Shown here piece after piece: positions 49,281-59,135 of a DNA stretch of 64,000 nt. Both the position numbers and the translations under genes were made by a program. The notes beneath the pieces were generated by a model. It worked only from the letters and a program-made list of their open reading frames with translations, had not been told where the DNA came from and did no database searches. Position 1 is the first letter of the stretch, and each line of letters starts with the position of its first letter. The stretch is from Prorocentrum cordatum (lineage: Eukaryota > Sar > Dinophyceae > Prorocentrales > Prorocentraceae). The stretch covers positions 126,001 to 190,000 of the forward strand of contig CAUYUJ010015828.1 in the NCBI GenBank assembly GCA_963575745.1. The letters run 5' to 3'.

Positions 49281-50294
49281 GATTATCTCCGGGGAAATTC
49301 CACATGCAGGAGAGGTGGCCAAGCAAGGCAGGGACCCTTAAAGTGACCAAGGTCGCCAGTGCAGACAGAGCACAGCCGCGCGCGAGCGCCAGTGCCGCGC
49401 GAAAGCAGGCGTTGTGGAGCTCAAGCTGCCTCCCCTCGGATGGCGACCTGGCGCGAATGCCCCGAGGCTCCTCACCATTCCCCCAAACCCTGCCAGCCCC
49501 CTTGGCGTTGCAAAGGGGGCTGGGGTCCCGCGAGTTTTGTGTGTGGGGGGACACCTATGAGACCCAGCGCCTTACCAGACGCGATTAAGCTCGCAAGAAG
49601 CTCAACAGCATAGTAAGACTGATTCGAATCTCTGCTGCAGCACGGAGACATGCCCTTCCAGCCGTCAAACTGGAGCGCTCCAGGCAATCCTGCACATCGC
49701 CTTCAGTGCGCGGGGGCGCCCCGTAGCAGCAACATGCACTTTGTTCCAGGACGCTCGGCGGGAAAACTTCAAAGCTGGGGGGGGTCTCTTCATGCATGAG
49801 CACATGAGCACCGCACTGCGCGATACTCTGGGGACCGAGGTGGGTAGGCCTTTGGCTGCAGCAGCTTCCCGCAACCAAGGCCCCGTAGTGAGAGAACAGG
49901 TATTAACCAGACTCCACATAGTATCCCTTGCTACGCAAGGTGCAGGCCAGCATCGAATACTCCACCTTCTCCAGAGGCAACTTGTTCAGCATCCACAGCC
50001 CGCAAAACAGCCATGGCATCAGCCAGGCACCTCGACGACCCAAGCCAGCCATGTTTGAGCAGCCAGATGTGGGTGCAGGCCACGAAACGCACACGGTCCC
50101 CGAGGTGAAACGCAGGGCAGGGTCTAAGTGAAGATGGCACTTAGAACTGTGGACCGCCCAAGCTCTGCTAGTGGCGAAACGGTTTTGCAATCGTGGCAAG
50201 GATGCACGGACCGAGAAAGGGGGGGCGAAGGAACGCGAACGAAGCAAAAAACCCTTGACAGAACACAGCCTCCTCTCCACTCCCCCCTTCGCCC
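49281..50294. other. Spacer, nothing recognised
   Basis: About 1 kb of non-repetitive DNA. ORFs on both strands (for example 49903-50787 minus) have no recognisable domain outside repeat-coded parts. A host gene exon cannot be excluded. Confidence 0.4.
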
Positions 50295-50316
50295 CCCGAC
50301 GACGGCAACAACAACA

Positions 50317-50371
<55 letters not shown>

Positions 50372-50372
50372 C
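50295..50372. repeat. (CGA)n microsatellite
   Basis: CGA/CAA trinucleotide run. Confidence 0.9.
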
Positions 50373-50499
50373 GCCGCGAGGCCGTGTCGGCCGCGCCGCC
50401 GCTGCGGCGGCGGCTGCGGCCTGTGGGCGGGCGGCGCAGTGGGAGCCCAGACACTGCCGCTGCGGCGGCCGGGAGGAGAATGGAGGGAGGAGGGTGTGA

Positions 50500-50620
50500 G
50501 AGTTGGAGCTGGCCGGGTTCGAGTGCGAGGGTGTGAGAGCGAGGGTGTGAGTGTGAGGGTGGAGAGGGTGTGGGTGTGAGGGTGGATAGGGTGTGAGTGT
50601 GAGAGTGTGAGATTGAGGTG
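50500..50620. repeat. GAGGGTGTGAGTGT minisatellite
   Basis: Short G/T-rich units GAGGGTGTGAG and GTGTGAG repeat imperfectly. Confidence 0.75.
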
Positions 50621-50715
50621 GCCCCGCGCTGGTTCCGGCCACTAGGAGGGGGAGCGAGGTTCGAGGTGGTGGGCTTGAAAAGGTTTCTAGCCTTCCTCGG
50701 CTTCGCGCTCCGAGG

Positions 50716-51055
50716 GGGTCCAGCGAGCCGACTGTTCGCTGTTCGTAAAAGCTGCGTGCGCACCGGGAAAAACTTATGATGTTCCAACCTGCTTTATAGC
50801 CTGGATCACCAGGAGGAGTTTCGAGCGCCCAGAAAAGCACCGAGACTCGAGGGTTTTCACGTGCCAGGCCCTGGAGGCACTCGCCCGACACTGTTTCGAC
50901 ACTGTTTCGGCACTCTTTTGACACTTTTCTGGGTGCTCGAGATTCTTGCTGGGATGCGGGTCCCTAAGTAGGACGAGAACGACATAGTCCTCGCTCCAGG
51001 GGGTGTCCAGCGAGCCGACTGCTCGTAAAAGCTGCGTGCGCACCGGGTAAAGCGC
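50716..51055. mobile_element. Fold-back element FB-1, copy 2, flanked by a direct repeat
   Basis: 50773-50990 is the same element as 7123-7348 (TTATGATGTTCCAACCTGCT; ACTCTTTTGACACTTTTCTG; AAGTAGGACGAGAACGACAT). It lies between two copies of a segment of about 45-50 bp (GTCCAGCGAGCCGACTG, then CGTAAAAGCTGCGTGCGCAC) at about 50719-50770 and 51008-51048. The flanking copies are longer than a normal target-site duplication and suggest a local tandem duplication of about 285 bp. Confidence 0.65.
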
Positions 51056-51099
51056 ATCTCGCTGGCCTGCTGCGCTGTTCATGCTCGACTTCCAACACG

Positions 51100-51262
51100 T
51101 CTACACCCACCAAACCACCCCAACCCAACCCGAAGGGTCTGCTTCACCCTCGACTTCCAGTGGGGGGGGGTCGGGAAACATCGAAACAACACATGTGGAA
51201 CCCTTACCCCCCCCAACCCGAAACTCGGGTCTTCGGGTTTGGTTGGGGTGGTCTGGTAGGTA
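51100..51262. mobile_element. MITE-2 copy 1
   Basis: 163 bp. Terminal inverted repeats: CCAAACCACCCCAACCCAAC, then CCGAAG at the left; CTTCGGGTTTGGTTGGGGTG, then GTCTGG at the right. Flanks TCCAACACG and GTCAACATG are a possible worn 9-bp duplication (6 of 9). A second, inner palindromic part (ACTCGGGTCTTCGGGT) lies near the right end. Confidence 0.75.
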
Positions 51263-51451
51263 GTCAACATGCGTGAGGCCGCCCTCTCCAGGGGTGCCCT
51301 GCGGGGAAGCGGGCCCGCCAACGTCTCGCCCCTGCTCGGATGCGGTGGCTGTCGACAGCGTCTCGAACAGGCGGGCTCCGAGCTGGCTGTGACGGTCGAG
51401 GCTGAGAAATGTCGGCTCCCCACCGCAGTCATTATTATTCTGGTCTCTCAC

Positions 51452-51614
51452 TCTGCACCCGCCAAACCACCCCAACCCAACCCGAAGGCTCAAATTTACC
51501 GTCCATTTCCAGTGGGGGGGGGTCGGGGAACATCGAAAAAACACGCGTGGAACCCTTACCCCCCCCAACCCGAAATTCGGGTCTTCGGGTTGGGTTGGGG
51601 TGGTCTGGTAGGTA
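51452..51614. mobile_element. MITE-2 copy 2
   Basis: 163 bp, same length and orientation as copy 1, about 190 bp downstream. A perfect 9-bp target-site duplication GTCTCTCAC lies at 51443-51451 and 51615-51623. A 9-bp duplication with long inverted repeats is the pattern of Mutator-like DNA transposons. Confidence 0.85.
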
Positions 51615-52715
51615 GTCTCTCACGTGGCGCACCTTCACGATCTTCGACGGACCCTGGAGAGGTAGCTTGCTCGGGTGTGATATCAGGCGGACTTTTCACT
51701 CGTGCACTGCCTCGGCCAGGGCGCCGTCCTGCAACGCGGCACGCTGGACCATGAGAGCCATGAAGACGTGCAAGTGCGGCCCAGACCAGGAATGGGGATA
51801 CAGACAGAGTGCTGTTGCTTACGGATCTCGTGGAAATCTATAACCGTAAATTCATCACATGATTCAGGGTCCGAAACGGGTTAAAATCAAACGCGAAAGC
51901 TCCAAGGCGATTGTTTTTTGTCTGCCGCAAGCTATGCGACTTTTCCACTTGCAGCAGATATGGTGCGGCATGTCCTGTTGGGCTACCATCTCGAACCTGG
52001 GGGCAATCAGCGGGAACAGTGAGGTCACAAATAAGGACGCACATCACTTCAAGATGAAGCTGCGTTTGTGGAGCCCAGCTTTTTTTACACGTGCAGCCGC
52101 GCGCGCTGAAATGTTGAAAGTACTACGAGTTCGCTTGCATTGCATTGAAAAGCCAATGCTTATAGCATGTGTTTGAACACTTGCGTGCTGAAATGCCAAG
52201 GAAGCCAATGGTTTGGGACGGATTTCGACGCGCGTGTGGAGCACGTGCATGTCTTCGACGTGCTCGCGCGCGCGTGGCCCACACGGTCTCGTTCGGCGGC
52301 ATTCGGCGGAACAGCCTAACACCGATGGCTTTCGTATGATTTCAGCGGGTCCGCTCAGGCAGAAATCTGGCTCCTTTCTTTGGGCTGAGCAAAGGTATGC
52401 GCAGAGTTTTTCAAGTTGGCTTGCCTATAGGAGTCGTAGCCTAATGCGTGGAGAACGAAGTCGTCCACTGTCCACCCTCTCAGATTTGCCTTTGAATCGT
52501 TTTGGTTCCAATGACTTCCTCTGCCCATGGCTTCTTCTGCTACGGTAGAAGGAAACAAACAGTGGACACGTCCTCTCTCCTTCAGTTCAAAAGTGGCACG
52601 CGCGGGGAAGACGGCGGCCGAAGTGCAACTCATTAACCCCCCCGCCAACTTTGATCATTGGGGGCAAGTGACAGATGAGTGTGGCATGAGTGTTCGCAAG
52701 TCTTGATGGCGGTGT
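51615..52715. other. Spacer, nothing recognised
   Basis: About 1.1 kb of less GC-rich DNA. ORFs on both strands (for example 51859-52176 and 52213-52548 plus) have no recognisable domain. Confidence 0.4.
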
Positions 52716-53400
52716 TCCTATAGGATCTCTGCATGCTTGCTGTAGGATCCCTGTATGTCATAGGGTTCGTGTATGCTTGCTATCGACTCGAATTGTGCAG
52801 GGCTCGTACGGGATATCACAGGGATCGTATAGGATGCCTCTTAGAGGAGCCCTATAGTACCTTACAGAAGTCGCATAGGCACCGCATCAGGTTTTTATAG
52901 GATGTCATCGGAATCATAGATGGTCCCTAGAAGATCTCATGGGTCACGTTTGGGCGTCCATTGGAATACCAGTGAAACAGGAATGCATATGACTCCCATA
53001 GGATGCCGTAGGAAGCGTGGCGGAAGCCTATACGATTCCTCCGGGATACCAACGGGTAGTACATCGGATGTGTATCGGATTCTATAGCAATGGTTTAGGA
53101 CTTTTTTAGGATATTAGAGAAATTGTATTTACTTTTAATGGAGTATCATAACAGTATACAGTATTACATTGGAGTCCGTACGATTTCTGTAGTATTCATC
53201 TGGGATGTGCTAGGAGGTCCACCGGAGTATGTTAGGATACCGTAGCAACTGCATGGGGTTCTTATCGGATAACAGGGGCGTCGTATCATAGATTGATGAA
53301 AGTTCGTCGGGATCGTCTAGGATTCCTACATTAGTCTTATGTGATATCATGGGCATCATATCAGAATCCCATAGGATCGCATAGGCGTCGTATAGAGCAG
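52716..53400. repeat. Highly degenerate ATAGGAT-type repeat
   Basis: ATAGGATC, GTAGGATCC, ATAGGATGCC, CATAGGATCGCATAGG and similar phrases recur every 15-20 bp across nearly 700 bp without exact copies. It is probably an ancient short-period satellite. The translation has stops in all frames. Confidence 0.55.
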
Positions 53401-53462
53401 AGTAGGGCTGAGCAGGGTAGAGTAGAGTAGAGTCGGGTAGAATAGAGTAGAGTAGAGCAGAA
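53400..53462. repeat. (AGAGT)n-type pentanucleotide repeat
   Basis: GTAGA/GCAGA pentamers, about 12 units. Confidence 0.8.
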
Positions 53463-53465
53463 TCT

Positions 53466-53600
53466 TCAAAATGTTGCTGCCGCTGCAGCGTGGGTCTCAT
53501 TTTTGGATCGGCATTTTGCTCCCTTCGTTCAGAATGGCACTCTCGCCTCAGCCTGGGCCACTTTTCTGGACCCGAATCGTTCCTCATCGTTGTCGCCCCC
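53466..53600. repeat. Single copies related to the 43560 tandem repeat
   Basis: TTCAAAATGTTGCTGCCGCT, GCAGCGTGGGTCTCATTTTT and ATTTTGCTCCCTTCGTTCAG resemble the unit at 43560-43770. Confidence 0.5.
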
Positions 53601-53659
53601 CTCCTTCGCCCTCCTCCGCCTTCCCCTGGTCCTCCTGCTCCCGCTCCTTCCACTCTTGC

Positions 53660-53671
53660 TGCTGCTGCTGG

Positions 53672-53702
<31 letters not shown>

Positions 53703-54142
53703 CGTCCTCGTCCTCCTTCCTCCTCCTCCTCCTCCTCCTCCGCCTCCTCTTTTTTCCCTCCTTCTCATCCTCCCGCTCGTCCGTTCAGTTCTTACCTGGT
53801 CCTCTTGAGAGGGAGCGTGCAGTCATATATGTAAATATGCAATATCCTGCTCGTCCGTTTCCTCCTCTTCTTCTTCTTCTTCTTCTTATTATTATTGTTA
53901 TTATTCCTCCTCCTCCTCCTCCTCATCTTCCTCTTCCTCCTCCTCCCCGTCCTCCTCCTCCTCCTCCTCCTCCTCCTCCTCCTCCTCCTCCCCTCCTCCT
54001 CCTCCTCCTCCTCCTCCTCCTCCTCCTCCTCTCCTCCTCCTCCTCCTCCTCCTCGTCCTCCTCCTCCCTCCTCCTCTCCTCCTCCCCTCCCCTCCTCCTC
54101 CTCCTCCTCCTCCTCCTCCTCCTCCTCCTCCAATGTACGCCG
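53660..54142. repeat. (TGC)n, (TTC)n and (TCC)n complex
   Basis: (CTG)n at about 53650-53700, TCC runs, TTCTTATTATTATT at 53870-53900, then (TCC)n to 54130. Confidence 0.9.
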
Positions 54143-55439
54143 CTCGATCCTCTCTCCGACTGCACATGACACGATGGGATCCCCTTGGGAACCGCAGGTC
54201 TGCTCTGCCACGCGTCGGCGGGTAGAGCAGCAGACAGCGCAGCGTGAAGCCGTGGCCGGAAGGGGCGGGATGTCAGAAATGGTGCGAGCGCGCCTAGCAC
54301 CTGGCTTGTTCTCTTCCTCCTTCCCCCCTTCCTCCCTCTCGCTCCTCCTCCTCGCTCCTCCTCCTCGCTCCTCCTCGCTCCCCCTCGCTCCCCCCTCGCT
54401 CCTCGCCCTTTCTCCTCTTCCACTCGCTCCCCCGAGCTCTGCCATTTGCTCCTGCGCTGTTCCCCGCCTCCTCCTCGCCCCTGTGTCATGGCATCGCCTC
54501 GCCGTTGCATCTCGCTCCGCCTGCTCAACGTTCTCTCGCTGCCCGTCCGTCGCTCCTGCGCTCTGCTGTTGCTTCCGCGTTGCTCCCCGCCTCCTCCTCC
54601 TCCCCGTCGGTGGCCCGCGGCCGACCGGCCAGAGAATCCGGTCCTCCGGCCGGCCGAGCGGCGCCTGGCCGTGAGGGAGGGCTCCGCACAACCGGAGACA
54701 TAGCTCTATGGGCTCTATGGGCTCGCGGCTCCTCCTCCGCCCCGCTCTCTGGCCAATGCTGCTCCTCCTCATCCTAGCATCGTCGCCACTCTGCTGAGTG
54801 ACTGGCTGCGTCGCCACACGTGGCTGCGTCGTCGCACGTGGCTGCGTCGCCCAACTCAACCAGCGGCTGCGTCACCACACGTGGCTGGCCTGTTCATCGC
54901 AGGCTGTCTCCCCAATTAGTGCTACGCGCGCCCCGCCTAGCTCTTAACCGGAAGAGGCCCGCTCTCGACCCGCCGACCAAAAAAGTTCATCGCAGGCACC
55001 GCCGCCCAGTCTGCGCCGCGCCCGCTGCCACGCGGGCTCTAGGCGAGGGATCAGGATTCCCCTCGTGCGCCCGTTTCCTCTTCCTCGTCCACCCCAATCC
55101 CTTATTGGCAATTATTGACGCTTCGCGTATCCTCACCAGCTTCGGCGCAGCAGCTTCCCCCGGCGGTAGGTTCTGCTGATGCCTGCGCGCGCGTCAGGCA
55201 ATTAGTTCCGCTCGTAGCCCGAGCCGACTCGAGAGACCGCTGGCGCCTTCGCCTGCGGCTGCGACAAAAAAAGTATCCTCACCAGCCCATCCAGACACGA
55301 TCGGAGGCTTTCAGGTCTCGTGGAGGCTATCTTGAACAATGCTCAGCTGCCTTGGGCCATCTTGAGGCTGCCTTGAGGTCTCCTGGAGGCCTGTCGGAGA
55401 CTATCTTGAGCCATGCTTGACCTCCCTGGGCCATCTTGG
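54143..55439. other. Spacer with CTCGCTCC-rich part, nothing recognised
   Basis: 54300-54480 is CTC/GCTCC-rich. GTGGCTGCGTCGCCACACGT-like phrases recur at 54800-54890. 55297-55440 carries CTTGGGCCATCTTGAGG units of the GASWG-type repeat. No gene was recognised. Confidence 0.5.
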
Positions 55440-55566
55440 GGGGTAAGAGGAGGCAGAGGAGGAGGAGGAGGAGGAGGAGGAGGAGCACCGAAAAGAGAAG
55501 GAGGAGAAGGAGGTGGAAGAGGAGGCGGAGGAGAAGGAGGAGGAATGTGGCAAGATGAAGAATATG

Positions 55567-55598
<32 letters not shown>

Positions 55599-55701
55599 GA
55601 TGATGATGATGATGGTGATGGTGATGGTGATGGTGATGGTGATGGTGATGGTGATGATGATGATGATGATGATGATGGTGGTGATGATGATGATGATGAT
55701 T

Positions 55702-55744
<43 letters not shown>

Positions 55745-55771
55745 CGATGATGATGATGATGCCGATGATGC

Positions 55772-55810
<39 letters not shown>

Positions 55811-55815
55811 CGAGG
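55440..55815. repeat. (GGA)n then (GAT)n microsatellite
   Basis: GGA to about 55555, GAT/GGT to about 55815, then GGA to 55855. Confidence 0.95.
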
Positions 55816-55989
55816 AGGAGGAGGAGGCGGAGGAGAAGGGATGCAGGAAAGGAAGAGGGAAGGAACGGACGATGACAAGGACCCCCGGGGCAAGCGGTCG
55901 GCGCCCGCGCGCGCCGCGCCACGCCAGCGCGCGGCGGGCATCTCTCCCACCTGCTCACTTCGCAGCGGCGGCGCCGCCGCCCCTACCGC

Positions 55990-56515
55990 CTCCTCCTCAT
56001 CATCCTCCTCGGCCTCTTCCGGCGCCTCCTCGCCCTCTGCCTCATTTTCCTCTTCCTCCTTCTCCTGCCCCTCTTCCTCCTCCTCCTCCTCCTCCTCCTT
56101 CTCCTCCTCCTCCTGCTCCTCCTCATCTTCCTCGTGCTACATTCCTCGTCGTCCTCCTCCTCCTAATCCTCCTCCTCCTCCGCCGCCTCCTCCTGCTGAC
56201 CCTCCTCCTCCTGGCCCCCCTCCTCCTCCGCTGACGACGACGGCGACGACGGCGACGACACTGACACTGACACTGACACTGACACTGACGACGACGACGT
56301 CGACGACGACGACGACGACGAAGAAGAAGAAGGCTGACGACGACGACGACAACGAAGGCCGACGACGACGATGATGACGACTGGCCCTCCTCCTCCTCCT
56401 CCTCCTCCTCCTCCTCCTCCTCCTCCTCCTCCTCCTCCTCCTCGTCTTCTCCCCTCCTCCTCCTCCTCCTCCTCCTCCTCCTCCTCCTCCTCCTCCTCCT
56501 CCTCCTCTCCTTCTG
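55990..56515. repeat. TCC, GAC/CTGACA and TCC microsatellites
   Basis: TCC-rich to 56230; a GACGGC and CTGACA(CTGACA) block at 56233-56370; (TCC)n at 56380-56512. Confidence 0.9.
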
Positions 56516-56680
56516 GGCGCGTTTCGCGCCCCCGCCTCCGAGCCTTCGCCCGAGGCAGGGCACGCGGCCTCGCAAGGCCATCCCGTTGGATCCCGTTGAC
56601 CTCCGACGTGCGCTGCAAGGCCTGCCCCTCCGCTTCGCACAGGAAGGGGAGGCGCCCGAGGAGGTCCAGCAGAGTAGCAT

Positions 56681-56841
56681 TAAGTCGGGCCTGTCCCTCT
56701 ACAGGAGGAAAATTCAAAAATAGTCAAATAATAGTCTGGGACGATTGTTTGACAAGTTTTTGAGTATTTTAGGGCATTGTTTTTTACTATGTTTTATTTT
56801 TCGTCCAAGCTCCCCCCTATAGGGGGACAGGCCCGACCTAA
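56681..56841. mobile_element. MITE-1 copy (best preserved)
   Basis: 161 bp. The left end TAAGTCGGGCCTGTCCCTCT and the right end GGGGGACAGGCCCGACCTA are clear inverted repeats. The 9-bp duplication GAGTAGCAT lies at 56672-56680 and 56842-56850 (extendable to AGAGTAGCAT). The AT-rich interior has no ORF. Confidence 0.9.
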
Positions 56842-57170
56842 GAGTAGCATCGGGCGAGCTCCTCCTACTGATCGGTGGGGCGCGCCCCTGGGGGGGGGGG
56901 GGAAGCGGGAGGGGGCAGGCCCTCCCCAGAGGGGCGGGCGGGAGATGCCTCGGAGGCCCTCGCGCCGTTCCACGAGAGCCTCCCTGCGCCCTCGGGAGGG
57001 GGCTCCGACTCCCCCCCCCCGCGCTCGCCGCCGAACTGGAGGGAGCGCCCTCGAGGGCGCGAAGTTATTCGCGCTTCGCGCTTCGGCTCCGATTCCTCCT
57101 CATCCTCCCATCCTCCTCTTCGCCCCTGGGAGGCGGCGCGAGCGCGCGAAGTGATTCGCAGCTCTCGCGC

Positions 57171-57260
57171 TCCGCGCAGCGCGAGGCGCGAAGTTTGGGA
57201 GCCCCTGCGAACTGGATGGAGCGCCCCTCCCCTCCTGCCCCCCCCCCCCCCCCCGGCGCC
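57171..57260. repeat. Direct duplication of about 90 bp ending in poly-C, copy 1
   Basis: GAAGTTTGGGAGCCCCTGCG, AACTGGATGGAGCGCCCCTC and a run of about 17 C followed by GGCGCC are repeated at 57561-57651 with two or three differences. A worn third copy lies near 57040. Confidence 0.85.
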
Positions 57261-57261
57261 A

Positions 57262-57420
57262 ACATGGCCTTAAGATTGCCCAAGACGGCCCAAGAGGCCT
57301 CCAAGAGGGCCCCCAGGAAGGCCCGAAAGGGCCAAAATCATAGATGTCCCATGGGTTTCTGAAGGATTGTGGCATCTGCGTTTCTTCTGCCTTCCGACGG
57401 CCCGAGACGGCCCCTCCCCC
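57262..57420 (-). repeat. GASWG-type repeat, inverted copy
   Basis: On the minus strand it reads GPSWGPSWRPLGPSWAILRP next to PQSFRNPWDIYDFGPFGPSW, matching the block at 10620-10780 on the plus strand. Confidence 0.6.
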
Positions 57421-57560
57421 CCCTGGGCCTGCGCCCCAGCTCCCCTGAGCCACCCACCCTTGGGAGCCTTCCTCCGTCCAGCCTTCGTCCAGGCTTCCCA
57501 GTCCTTCGCAGCTCCTTTGTGCAAGAGCGAGGGCACGCGTGCCACTTGTTCGCACTTCGC

Positions 57561-57651
57561 GCTTCGCGCAGCGCGAAGCGCGAAGTTTGGGAGCCCCTGC
57601 GAACTGGACGGAGCGCCCCTCCCCTCCTGCCCCCCCCCCCCCCCCCGGCGC
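57561..57651. repeat. Direct duplication of about 90 bp ending in poly-C, copy 2
   Basis: Copy of 57171-57260, 390 bp downstream, with the GASWG-type repeat between the two. Confidence 0.85.
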
Positions 57652-57779
57652 CCCAGGAGCGGGCGCTGCTGCTGCTGCCCCGGGGCGCCCGGGCGGCCGC
57701 GCCCAGCCTCGCGCTCCACACCGCCGTTCTGGGCGCCTGCGGCCGCGGCCTGCAGGCCGCCTGGCCGCCGACGCCTCGC

Positions 57780-58085
57780 TCGGGGCCTCGAGCGATCGAT
57801 CGACGCCTCGAGCGATCGAGCGATCGACGCCTCGATCGACGCCTCGATCGCTCGATCGACGCCGCCTGCCGCCGACGCCTCGAGCGATCGAGCGATCGAT
57901 CGAGCCGTGGGCCCTCGATCGCTCGCTCGCCCCCCGCCGCCGCCGCCGATCGCTCCTCCTCTTTGTCCTCGCTCCTCCTCGATATCCCCGTCCCTCCTCG
58001 GTCGATCGAGATCCCCGCTCCGCCTCGATATCCCCGAGCCCCGCCCCCCTCCGATCGCCCGATCGATCGACGATCGGGGATCGAC
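57780..58085. repeat. GATCGA-rich imperfect repeat
   Basis: CGATCGACGCCTCGAGCGAT-type units with dozens of GATC and TCGA sites. Minus-strand frames read SIARSLEAS/DRSIDRS-like peptide. No clear unit length. 58086-58269 is unique spacer. Confidence 0.75.
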
Positions 58086-58419
58086 CGATCCAGGATCCGC
58101 CTTGGAGCGGGCTGGGGCTCTGGGGCGGCCCAGCACCGGCTCCGGCCAGCACGAAAGGGGGGGAGGTTCGAGGTGGCATCTTGTGATTTGATGTGTTTGT
58201 TTTCACTTTGCTTGATGATACTAAGACCATGCTTGTGAAAATTAGAATTTGTTGTCGTTCATTTTTTGTCATTGAGAGGAAATAACGGGTTATACCAGCC
58301 GAAACCAGTCAGCATCAGCCTCACAAAACCCAACGTACCAGAGTAAAGCAAACAAAAAATGGGGGCCCCTGTTCGAGCCCGGGGGCAGTCCAAAGCAGAT
58401 CCAGGGTGAAACACTGCGC

Positions 58420-58850
58420 CAGACGGGCTGAGTGCCCTCAACAGGTTTGGCGCCCACTGGTCGGCACCAAGTCTCCCGTCGTGCTCGGGAGCGTGCCCAG
58501 CGCTGCATCGAGCTGCTCCACTGTGTGGAACGGCCTCACTGCCAGGTCCGACTATATGCTCCTTCTTGTACTTGGCCCGGTCGCTCATTCATCTCCTTGG
58601 CATACCTGGCGTGAGCCGTCCATCTCCTTTCCCACGCGTCGCGTCTGTACTCGATCCCTTTCAACCGGTTCTTCTCCCGGCATTTTGTGATTGGGTTTAG
58701 ACATCCATCACTGGTCTCAGTGCTCTCGTCCTTGGAGATGTAGCGGTGCGCCTGCTTCATGGACCGACTCACTGCCTGTCCTGCCCAACTTCTTACTTGC
58801 ACACGAGTGGCCTGCCACGCCAACTCCGCGTTCCGCCCTGCTCTCATGTT
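58420..58850 (-). pseudogene. Element F linker and RT start
   Basis: The frame from 58847 reads TRVQVRSWAGQAVSRSMKQA, then HRYISKDES, comparable with the FQDWAITGNSLGALHRAMRQD segment ahead of RT in element B, then KNRLKGIEYRRDAWERRWTA. After a frame change, DGRLGADQWAPNLLRALS corresponds to AGLGADQLTP of B. Nothing of the catalytic RT core is left in the window. Confidence 0.45.
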
Positions 58851-59068
58851 CCGCCACCAGCTGCCCTGAGAGACTCCAGTTCATGTCGATCTGCTCCTCT
58901 CGTGGGCTGGAGATCCTGGCCCCTATCTTGAAAGCCACCTGCTTGATTTTGTGCCAGCCTGACTGCCGCCCTCCGGTTCTACCCTCAGCTGTAGTTGCCG
59001 ACGTCGTTGCTGTCGTCCCCCTGTCATTGGCCCTCGCTCCTACATCTTCACTTGTCCTCAGGCTACTG

Positions 59069-59135
59069 GGAGGAGGAGGAGGAGGAGGAGGAGGAGGAGG
59101 AGGAGGAGGAAGAGGGGGAGGAGGAGGAGGAGTGA
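59069..59135. repeat. (GGA)n microsatellite
   Basis: GGAGGAGGA run inside element F. Confidence 0.9.

Noticed and set aside
58365-58395. TGTTCGAGCCCGGGGGCAG as a possible tRNA T-arm
   Set aside because: No acceptor stem, D-arm or anticodon arm can be drawn around it.
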